Positions 57,633 through 64,000 of a stretch of 64,000 bases of DNA are shown here, piece by piece. This stretch comes from Gilvimarinus sp. DA14. GTDB taxonomy: Bacteria; Pseudomonadota; Gammaproteobacteria; Pseudomonadales; Cellvibrionaceae. A model generated the notes under the pieces. It was not told the origin of the DNA. It did no database searches and saw only the letters and a list, made by a program, of their open reading frames with translations. Made by a program: the position numbers and the translations under genes. The stretch covers positions 3,684,501 to 3,748,500 of the forward strand of contig NZ_CP100350.1 in assembly GCF_024204685.1 (NCBI RefSeq), given 5' to 3'. How positions within the stretch are numbered: the first letter of the stretch is position 1; every line of letters starts with the position of its first letter.

Positions 57633-58790
57633 ATGTCTTATGAAGGCTTGCGTTCGCTGTTGCCAAAAAATGACCTCCTCGGCTTTGCTGTACTTGCACT
57701 GCTGTTGGTGGTGGTACTGCCGCTGAGTTTGGATATTTTCCGTCTCAATCTGGTAGGTAAATACTTAACCTATGCGTTTGTCGCGCTGGGCCTGGTGTTG
57801 TGCTGGGGCTATGGCGGTATTCTGAGTTTGGGGCAGGGCGTGTTCTTCGGTCTTGGCGGTTACGCCATGGCGATGTTTTTAAAGCTTGAGGCATCGTCAC
57901 CAGAAAACACCGCCATTCAGTCTACCCCGGGTATTCCCGATTTTATGGACTGGAATCAGCTCACTGAGCTGCCCTGGTTCTGGGAGCCCTTCCACAGTCT
58001 AGGCTTTACCATTCTCGCGATTGTGCTGGTGCCGAGTATCTTTGCTTACATTATTGGCGTTGCCATGTTTAAGCGCCGTGTGGGTGGAGTGTACTTCGCG
58101 ATCATCACCCAGGCCGTGGCCGCCATTCTGACTATTTTGATTATTGGTCAGCAGGGCTACACCGGCGGTGTAAACGGTATTACCGATTTACGCACCTTGA
58201 AGGGCTGGGACATCCGTACCGACGAAGCCAAGTACGTGTTCTACTTTCTGTGTGTGTTCATGTTGTTTGTCTGCCTGCTTATTGCGCAGTTTGTGCGCAA
58301 AAGCAAACTGGGCCGACTACTGGTGGCCATGCGTGAAATGGAAGATCGTGTTCGTTTCTCGGGCTACGACGTTTCCAACTTTAAAATCTTTGTGTTTTGC
58401 CTGGGCTCGGCGTTTGCCGCCATTGGCGGTGCTATGTTCACGCTGCAAGTAGGTTTTATGTCGCCTACGTTTGTCGGCATTGTGCCCTCCATTGAAATGG
58501 TGATCTTCTGCGCCGTAGGAGGCCGTCTGTCTATTCTCGGTGCGGTGTATGGCACCTTGGTGGTCAACTGGGCAAAAACGACCTTTTCTGAAAGTTTTCC
58601 AGAGTTGTGGTTGTTTGCCATGGGCGCGCTGTTTATCGCCGTGGTGATGGCCTTCCCGAACGGCTTGGCTGGCTTGTACAACAAGTACGCTGCCCCTCAT
58701 GTCGAAAAATTGTTGGGTAAGGTAACCGGTAAATCGAACAACGCAAAAGCAACTGTTGGAACCCAGGGGGTGGCTCATGAGCGCCAGTAA
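57633..58790 (+). CDS. urtC: Urea/amide ABC transporter permease UrtC
   Basis: The 385-residue LivM-like permease has LVLCWGYGGILSLGQGVFFGLGGYAMAMFLKLE, a UrtC-type insertion (IPDFMDWNQLTELPWFWEPF), YFAIITQAVAAILTILIIGQQGYTGGVNGITDL and FCLGSAFAAIGGAMFTLQVGFMSPTFVG. Its end overlaps urtD by 14 bases. Confidence 0.93.
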   Translation: MSYEGLRSLLPKNDLLGFAVLALLLVVVLPLSLDIFRLNLVGKYLTYAFVALGLVLCWGYGGILSLGQGVFFGLGGYAMAMFLKLEASSPENTAIQSTPGIPDFMDWNQLTELPWFWEPFHSLGFTILAIVLVPSIFAYIIGVAMFKRRVGGVYFAIITQAVAAILTILIIGQQGYTGGVNGITDLRTLKGWDIRTDEAKYVFYFLCVFMLFVCLLIAQFVRKSKLGRLLVAMREMEDRVRFSGYDVSNFKIFVFCLGSAFAAIGGAMFTLQVGFMSPTFVGIVPSIEMVIFCAVGGRLSILGAVYGTLVVNWAKTTFSESFPELWLFAMGALFIAVVMAFPNGLAGLYNKYAAPHVEKLLGKVTGKSNNAKATVGTQGVAHERQ

Positions 58791-59526
58791 TACAGACTTT
58801 GTTTTGGCGGTTGAAGGTTTAACCGTCTCCTTTGATGGTTTTAAAGCGGTTAACGATTTGAGCTTTTACGTGGACAAAGACGAAATTCGTGTGATTGTCG
58901 GCCCCAATGGGGCCGGTAAAACCACGGTGCTGGATTTGATTTGCGGTCGCACTAAATCCACCGAAGGCTCGATTAAGTTCCGCAATAAAGAACTGACCAA
59001 AATGAAAGAGCACCAGATTGTTCGTGCCGGAGTGGGGCGTAAATTCCAAACGCCTTCAATCTACGGTGACTTGACAGTGTTTGAAAATTTGGAAATTTCT
59101 TTTCCTCGCGGTCGCTCGGTATTTGGTGCGCTGGCGTTTAAGCGCGATGCCGAAGTGCTGAATCGAGTGAACGAGATTGCCGACATGATCTTTTTGAGCG
59201 AGCTGTTGGAGTCGCGCGCCGATCTGCTCAGTCACGGACAAAAACAGTGGCTGGAAATTGGCATGCTGCTGATTCAAGACCCGGAACTTCTGATGCTGGA
59301 CGAACCTGTTGCGGGCATGTCGGTATCCGAGCGCCGACAAACCGCTGAGCTGTTGCGCCGTATCACCAAAGATCGTTCGGTGATTGTGATTGAGCATGAC
59401 ATGCAGTTTGTGGCAGAGATCGCCGATAAAGTCACGGTATTGCATCAGGGGAAAATTCTCGCCGAAGGCTCTGCCGAAGAAGTGAAAGCTGACCCTAAAG
59501 TGATTGAAGTTTATTTGGGCCATTAA
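58777..59526 (+). CDS. urtD: Urea/amide ABC transporter ATPase UrtD
   Basis: The 249-residue LivG-like ATPase has Walker A GPNGAGKT (42-49), the signature LSHGQKQWLEIGM (SHGQK form typical of UrtD) and Walker B LLMLDEPVAGMS. I chose the ATG at 58777 (MSASNTDF), behind CAGGGGG and inside the urtC end, rather than the earlier in-frame GTG-type start. It powers import together with UrtE. Confidence 0.93.
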   Translation: MSASNTDFVLAVEGLTVSFDGFKAVNDLSFYVDKDEIRVIVGPNGAGKTTVLDLICGRTKSTEGSIKFRNKELTKMKEHQIVRAGVGRKFQTPSIYGDLTVFENLEISFPRGRSVFGALAFKRDAEVLNRVNEIADMIFLSELLESRADLLSHGQKQWLEIGMLLIQDPELLMLDEPVAGMSVSERRQTAELLRRITKDRSVIVIEHDMQFVAEIADKVTVLHQGKILAEGSAEEVKADPKVIEVYLGH

Positions 59527-59536
59527 GGAGCATCCA

Positions 59537-60226
59537 ATGTTAAATGTATCCGACTATCGTGTCAGTTATGGCCAGAGTGAAATCATTCACGGTATGAACT
59601 TTGAGGTTAAGCCCAATGAAATTGTCGCCATTATGGGGCGCAACGGTATGGGTAAAACCACGTTAATGAAATCGCTGATGGGGGTTATTCCCTCTCAGGG
59701 CGGTAGCGTGACGCTCGAAGGCAAAGAAGTTTCGGCCATGAAAAGCTATCAGCGTGTGGGGGCGGGTTTTGGCTTTGTGCCCCAGGGGCGGATGATCTTT
59801 TCCAGTATGACGGTAAAAGAAAATATCGAGACGGGTTTAACCACCACCAACAAGCGCAGCGTGCCCCGCGATTTGTACGATCTGTTTCCGGTACTTTTGG
59901 AAATGCGCAACCGGCGCGGTGGTAATTTATCCGGTGGCCAACAACAACAGTTGGCCATTGCCCGCGCGCTGGCCAGTAATCCGAAAATGCTGCTGCTGGA
60001 TGAGCCCACCGAAGGTATTCAGCCATCCATTATTCGCGATATGGCGAAAACCCTGAAAGAGATTCGCGATCAGCGCGGCTTGTCCATCGTGGTGTCCGAG
60101 CAGGTATTGAGCTTTGCCCTGGATATTGCCGATCGGATTTTGGTGATCGAAAAAGGAGAGATCGTTCACGAGGAGCTTAGGGAGAACGTCGACGAGGCAA
60201 AAATTGCCTCTTATCTTTCTGTTTAA
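59537..60226 (+). CDS. urtE: Urea/amide ABC transporter ATPase UrtE
   Basis: The 229-residue LivF-like ATPase has Walker A GRNGMGKT (34-41), signature LSGGQQQQLAIARAL and Walker B MLLLDEPTEGIQPS. The start at 59537 (MLNVSDYRVSYG) has TAAGGAG upstream; the longer open frame from 59504 lies inside urtD. It is the last transporter gene; amiE follows 27 bases later. Confidence 0.93.
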   Translation: MLNVSDYRVSYGQSEIIHGMNFEVKPNEIVAIMGRNGMGKTTLMKSLMGVIPSQGGSVTLEGKEVSAMKSYQRVGAGFGFVPQGRMIFSSMTVKENIETGLTTTNKRSVPRDLYDLFPVLLEMRNRRGGNLSGGQQQQLAIARALASNPKMLLLDEPTEGIQPSIIRDMAKTLKEIRDQRGLSIVVSEQVLSFALDIADRILVIEKGEIVHEELRENVDEAKIASYLSV

Positions 60227-60253
60227 TCGTTCGAATTACGCTGGAGTTTAGCT

Positions 60254-61294
60254 ATGCGTCACGGTGATATTTCAAGCTCACCCGATACCGTTGGTGTTGC
60301 GGTGGTTAATTACAAAATGCCGCGCCTGCACACCAAAGCCGAGGTGCTGGACAACGCACGTAACATTGCCGATATGATTATCGGCATGAAAAAGGGGTTG
60401 CCCGGCATGGATTTGGTGGTGTTCCCTGAGTACAGCACCATGGGCATTATGTACGACAACGATGAAATGATGGCTACGGCGGCCACCATTCCCGGTGCCG
60501 AAACCGAGATTTTTTCGGCGGCCTGCCGCGAGGCTGATACCTGGGGCGTGTTTTCGCTCACGGGTGAGCAGCATGAAGAGCATCCCAACAAAGCGCCTTA
60601 TAACACCTTGGTGTTAATCAACAATAAAGGCGAGATTGTGCAAAAGTACCGCAAGTGTATTCCCTGGTGCCCCATTGAGGGTTGGTACCCCGGTGATAAA
60701 ACCTATGTCACCGAAGGACCCAAGGGCATGAAAATCAGTTTGATTATCTGCGACGACGGCAATTATCCCGAAATCTGGCGCGATTGTGCCATGAAAGGAG
60801 CCGAATTAATTGTGCGCTGCCAGGGTTACATGTACCCGGCCAAAGAGCAGCAAATTATGATGGCCAAATCCATGGCCTGGGCCAACAACTGTTATGTGGC
60901 GGTGGCGAATGCTTCGGGCTTTGACGGGGTGTATTCTTACTTTGGTCACTCCGCCGTAATTGGGTTTGACGGCCGCACCTTGGGCGAGTGTGGCGAAGAA
61001 GATATGGGCGTGCAGTATGCTCAGCTATCGGTGTCGCAAATTCGCGATGCGCGCAAAAACGACCAATCGCAGAATCATCTGTTCAAGCTTTTGCACCGAG
61101 GTTACAGCGGTGTGCATGCTTCCGGCGATGGTGACAAAGGCATTGCCGATTGCCCGTTTGATTTTTATCGCTCGTGGGTGATGGATGCAGAACAAACCCA
61201 GCGTGATGTCGAGGCCCTGACCCGCGACACGGTAGGCGTTGCGGATTGCCCTGTGGGAAATCTGCCGGTGGGCGAGAAAGAAAAGTCCGTGTAA
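60254..61294 (+). CDS. amiE: Aliphatic amidase (acylamide amidohydrolase)
   Basis: The 346-residue nitrilase-superfamily enzyme is the same length as Pseudomonas aeruginosa AmiE and very similar along its whole length ([56 protein letters not shown]). The catalytic triad is at the family positions: Glu59, Lys134 and Cys166. It hydrolyses short aliphatic amides (acetamide, propionamide) to acid and ammonia in the cytoplasm. It lies directly after the amide/urea ABC transporter and before an AmiB-like ATPase, so its substrate supply is probably active uptake. Confidence 0.96.
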   Translation: MRHGDISSSPDTVGVAVVNYKMPRLHTKAEVLDNARNIADMIIGMKKGLPGMDLVVFPEYSTMGIMYDNDEMMATAATIPGAETEIFSAACREADTWGVFSLTGEQHEEHPNKAPYNTLVLINNKGEIVQKYRKCIPWCPIEGWYPGDKTYVTEGPKGMKISLIICDDGNYPEIWRDCAMKGAELIVRCQGYMYPAKEQQIMMAKSMAWANNCYVAVANASGFDGVYSYFGHSAVIGFDGRTLGECGEEDMGVQYAQLSVSQIRDARKNDQSQNHLFKLLHRGYSGVHASGDGDKGIADCPFDFYRSWVMDAEQTQRDVEALTRDTVGVADCPVGNLPVGEKEKSV

Positions 61295-61306
61295 TTCAGG
61301 TGAGCC

Positions 61307-62407
61307 GTGGTATTTATTAACGACTTGCTGGAGGAAAATCAGCGTCAGCGTCGTCCGAGCGGCGGCGCTGGCACAGGTTACCCCAGCCGCTTTCGCTTTG
61401 ATCTGCAAGCCGGGTGTGATTATTTGCGACAGCACTTAATCGGCCAGGAGACGGTGTGCCAAACTCTTTGTGATGCGCTGGCGGTCATTAAAGCCGATAT
61501 TGCCGACAACGAGAGACCTCTGTGGTCGGCGCTGTTGGCGGGGCCCACCGGGGTGGGCAAAACCTCCAGCGTAAAACTGATGGCTAAGGTGTTAACGGGG
61601 TCGGCCGATGCTTACTGCCGAATTGATATGAACACCCTGTCGCAGTCTCACTATGCAGCCGCGTTATCCGGTGCGCCGCCCGGCTATGTGGGTAGCAAAG
61701 AGGGCGTCAGTCTTTTTGATGAGGCGGCCATCAAAGGCGATTTTAGTACGCCAGGTATCGTGCTGTTTGATGAAATTGAAAAAGCCAGCGACGAAGTTAT
61801 TCTGGCGTTGCTAAATGTGCTGGAAGAGGGCAGGCTAACTCTAACCGGCGCCGGTAAAACCCTGGACTTTCGTAACAGTCTGATTTTCTTTACCACCAAC
61901 CTCGGATCGTCTTCTCACGCAACTGCACCCGCTTCCAGATTTTGGTCGCGATTTTCTTGGTGTTCACTGCGCTCGGCTTGGAATTCGCTGCGTCTTGGAC
62001 GGCAAGAAAAGCCTCAAGCGTCGTCTGTGCATGAGGCAATCGAATCGTTTTTCGTGCCAGAATTTTTTAATCGGTTGGACGCTGTGCTGGAGTACCAACC
62101 GCTAAGTTCGGACTCTGCCGAACAGATTTTGCACTTGGAGCTTATTCGGCTTAACCGACGCCTGGCAAAAAAATCGTTGCGATTGACGTTAAGTGCGAAT
62201 GCCTGCAAAAACATCATTGCACAGGGTTTTAATGATCGCTATGGCGCACGTGCGGTGCGACGTGTGGTGCGCGATCAGGTAGAAACGCCCTTGGCGCAGT
62301 TTATTTTCTCTGATGCTTTTAGTGTCGAGCCAACATACGCGGCAACACACATAGAAGGCGACTGGACCAATCAATCCATCGCGTTTTCTGTCGTCGCTCC
62401 TCGCTAA
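61307..62407 (+). CDS. amiB: AmiB-like AAA+ ATPase (ClpA/ClpB family)
   Basis: The 366-residue protein has a single Clp-type AAA+ module: Walker A GPTGVGKT (79-86), GAPPGYVGSKEGVSLFDEA, Walker B IVLFDEIEKA (151-160), sensor FFTTNLGS, arginine finger region PEFFNRLDAV (Arg256) and a C-terminal small domain with GARAVRR. There is no N-domain or ClpP loop that I can see. P. aeruginosa has a Clp-like amiB just after amiE, and order and size agree here. It may act as a chaperone for the amidase or transporter. Residues 203-235 are Ser/Arg/Trp-rich and atypical. It starts with GTG behind CAGGTGA. Confidence 0.8.
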   Translation: MVFINDLLEENQRQRRPSGGAGTGYPSRFRFDLQAGCDYLRQHLIGQETVCQTLCDALAVIKADIADNERPLWSALLAGPTGVGKTSSVKLMAKVLTGSADAYCRIDMNTLSQSHYAAALSGAPPGYVGSKEGVSLFDEAAIKGDFSTPGIVLFDEIEKASDEVILALLNVLEEGRLTLTGAGKTLDFRNSLIFFTTNLGSSSHATAPASRFWSRFSWCSLRSAWNSLRLGRQEKPQASSVHEAIESFFVPEFFNRLDAVLEYQPLSSDSAEQILHLELIRLNRRLAKKSLRLTLSANACKNIIAQGFNDRYGARAVRRVVRDQVETPLAQFIFSDAFSVEPTYAATHIEGDWTNQSIAFSVVAPR

Positions 62408-62672
62408 GCTAATTTCCCGCTACATATTGCCAGGTGCTTCGTCAAGTGTCTGGCTTTCTTGTTTTCGAGTATCCCTCGGACGCTAGTGTTGCAGACGGTA
62501 CTGCCCCTAATTTATTCACTGGTTTTCTTCGTACATGCGTCATTTGACGTAGGTGCCGGGCAATTTGTCGTATTGGCCGCATAGCTGTGAAAAACCATAC
62601 TGTTTCCGAGTTCAGACGGCAGCAAATAAGCCTAGCTGTTTACTTTAACCCGGTTCCGCAGGAGTCTCCGTT
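62408..62672. other. Gap between amiB and fmdA
   Basis: A 265-base non-coding stretch without an evident terminator. Its length suggests that fmdA has its own promoter, but I could not assign boxes with confidence. A GCAGGAG ribosome-binding site precedes fmdA. Confidence 0.4.
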
Positions 62673-63905
62673 ATGGCAGAAACCATTGTAAAAATCGACT
62701 TGAACAAGTCGCCCTATGAAAACGATATGATCCACAACCGCTGGCATCCGGACATTCCTATGGTTGCCACCGTTAAGCCCGGCGATGACTTCATTATGGA
62801 GTGCTATGACTGGACCGGTGGACAGATTGAAAACAATGACAGCGCCGACGATGTACGCGACGTTGATTTAACCCAGGTTCACTTTTTGTCGGGCCCTGTG
62901 GGCGTTGAAGGCGCCGAGCCTGGCGACCTCTTGGTGGTGGACATTCTGGATATTGGCGCGTTCCAAGAGAGCCAATGGGGCTTTAACGGTTTCTTCTCGA
63001 AAAACAACGGTGGAGGCTTCTTAACCGAGCACTTCCCCGAAGCGCAAAAGTCCATCTGGGACTTTAACGGCATGTTCACCAAATCCCGTCATATTCCCGG
63101 TGTGGAATTCGCCGGTCTCATTCACCCGGGGCTGATTGGCTGCTTGCCGTCAAAAGAGATGCTGGATACTTGGAACAAACGTGAAAAAGGCCTGTACGAC
63201 ACCGAGCCGGATCGCGTTCCTGCGTTAGCCACCTTACCTTATGCCGACACGGCCCACATGGGACGTTTAAGCGGAGATGCCGCCAAAGAGGCTGCCGCTG
63301 AAGGCGCTCGTACCGTGCCACCTCGTGAGCATGGCGGTAACTGCGACATTAAAGATTTGTCGCGCGGCTCGAAAATTTACTTTCCGGTGTACGTTGAAGG
63401 CGGCGGCCTGAGTGTGGGGGATTTGCACTTTAGCCAGGGCGACGGTGAGATTACCTTCTGCGGGGCTATTGAAATGGCCGGCTGGATTCACCTGCGAGTG
63501 AACCTGGTAAAAGGCGGCATGGAGAAATACGGCATTAAAAACCCGATCTTCAAGCCCAGCCCCATTACTCCGAAATACGATGACTACATTATTTTTGAAG
63601 GTATCTCGGTGGATGAATATGGCGAGCAGCATTACCTGGATGTGCATGTCGCTTACCGTCAGGCATGCTTGAACGCTATCGAATTCTTAACCAAGTTTGG
63701 CTACAGCAAAGCACAAAGCTACGCCATCTTAGGATGTGCACCGGTACAGGGGCATATCAGCGGGGTGGTGGATATACCCAATGCCTGTGCCACTTTGTGG
63801 TTGCCGAATGAGATCTTTGATATCGACCTTAACCCAACCGCTGACGGCCCTACCGTAAAAGTTGAGAACACGGTGGATATTCCTAAGTCACCCGATAAGG
63901 AGTAA
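62673..63905 (+). CDS. fmdA: Formamidase (acetamidase/formamidase family)
   Basis: The 410-residue protein starts MAETIVKIDLNKSPYENDMIHNRWHPDIP and contains GDDFIMECYDWTGGQI, VHFLSGPVGVEGAEPGDLLVVDILDIG, ARTVPPREHGGNCDIKDL and VHVAYRQACLNAIEFLTKFGYSKAQSYAILGCAPVQGHISGVVD, the hallmarks of FmdA formamidases. It hydrolyses formamide (and to a lesser extent acetamide) to ammonia and formate. It is unrelated to AmiE, so the locus has two amidase folds. fmdB follows after 6 bases. Confidence 0.95.
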   Translation: MAETIVKIDLNKSPYENDMIHNRWHPDIPMVATVKPGDDFIMECYDWTGGQIENNDSADDVRDVDLTQVHFLSGPVGVEGAEPGDLLVVDILDIGAFQESQWGFNGFFSKNNGGGFLTEHFPEAQKSIWDFNGMFTKSRHIPGVEFAGLIHPGLIGCLPSKEMLDTWNKREKGLYDTEPDRVPALATLPYADTAHMGRLSGDAAKEAAAEGARTVPPREHGGNCDIKDLSRGSKIYFPVYVEGGGLSVGDLHFSQGDGEITFCGAIEMAGWIHLRVNLVKGGMEKYGIKNPIFKPSPITPKYDDYIIFEGISVDEYGEQHYLDVHVAYRQACLNAIEFLTKFGYSKAQSYAILGCAPVQGHISGVVDIPNACATLWLPNEIFDIDLNPTADGPTVKVENTVDIPKSPDKE

Positions 63906-63911
63906 TGAGCT

Positions 63912-64000
63912 ATGCCGGTTTACGATTATCGCTGTAAAGACCACGGCGTATTCAGTGACCTGGCCACCATGGACAAGAGCGCGGACCCCGCGCCTTGCCC
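63912..64000 (+). CDS. fmdB: FmdB family zinc-ribbon regulator, start only
   Basis: The first 29 codons are visible (MPVYDYRCKDHGVFSDLATM, later ending PCP) before the window stops. MPVYDYRC is the FmdB zinc-ribbon opening with the first Cys; the CP near the edge would start the second knuckle. In Methylophilus fmdB is a putative regulator encoded with fmdA. Confidence 0.85.
   Translation, partial: MPVYDYRCKDHGVFSDLATMDKSADPAPC

Overview
The window is chromosomal DNA from a Gram-negative, polysaccharide-degrading marine-type gammaproteobacterium. The gene orders leuS-lptE-holA and rplU-rpmA-obgE-proB are typical of Gammaproteobacteria. The carbohydrate genes (CE2 esterase, GH10 xylanase with a Glu-Pro linker, GH94 and GH13_18 phosphorylases) and a sodium/proton Mrp antiporter suggest a Cellvibrionaceae-like organism (Saccharophagus, Gilvimarinus, Marinimicrobium or similar). 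That placement is inferred from gene content. I saw no tRNA, rRNA, insertion sequence, prophage or CRISPR array.

Layout. 1-3.2 kb: DUF3014 membrane protein and two SGNH/GDSL esterase lipoproteins. 3.2-10.5 kb: housekeeping block (holA, lptE and leuS on minus; rplU, rpmA, obgE and proB on plus). 10.5-11.6 kb: Fur-box-preceded pair (small sigma-region-2-like protein and LCM-type methyltransferase). 11.7-18.3 kb: glucosylglycerate metabolism (glycerate kinase, phosphatase, synthase, then a GH13_18 phosphorylase on the other strand), interrupted by a DUF1254 protein. 18.3-26.3 kb: gluconokinase, GntR-like LacI regulator, GH10 xylanase, GH94 phosphorylase that looks like a cellobionic acid phosphorylase, and a GPH-family sugar symporter. 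26.4-30.1 kb: DUF413 protein, rpsT and the PdsS/PdsR two-component pair of the proteobacterial dedicated sortase system, without sortase or target here. 30.2-36.4 kb: DUF3592 protein, MORN/C13-peptidase lipoprotein, DUF3857-transglutaminase protein and a stretch of apparently lower GC with small or broken ORFs. 36.6-42.4 kb: mrpABCDEFG antiporter operon (A and B fused). 42.7-50.6 kb: DUF3833 lipoprotein, outer membrane phospholipase A, a NIT-like protein, an RND efflux pair and an FMN reductase. 50.6-64 kb: amide/nitrogen locus with a LuxR-type response regulator, an NCS1 transporter fused to a hybrid histidine kinase, a five-gene urea/amide ABC transporter, aliphatic amidase, AmiB-like AAA+ ATPase, formamidase and the start of fmdB.

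How the genes work together. (1) Glucosylglycerate could be made from 3-phosphoglycerate and NDP-glucose by synthase plus phosphatase, then returned to central metabolism by phosphorolysis (glucose-1-phosphate plus glycerate) and glycerate kinase. (2) Cellobionate from oxidative cellulose attack could be imported by the symporter and split by the GH94 enzyme to glucose-1-phosphate and gluconate, with gluconate phosphorylated by gluconokinase. A matching LacI-type operator lies both in the gntK/gntR gap and before the symporter. (3) Short amides or urea would be sensed by the NCS1-kinase, imported by the ABC transporter and hydrolysed by AmiE and FmdA to ammonia.

A recurring non-coding signal is a family of heptamer arrays (CGnnnAA type, mostly CGCTGAA) at six intergenic places. 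At five of them the array lies downstream of a stop codon, with the AA-bearing strand being the coding strand of the upstream gene.
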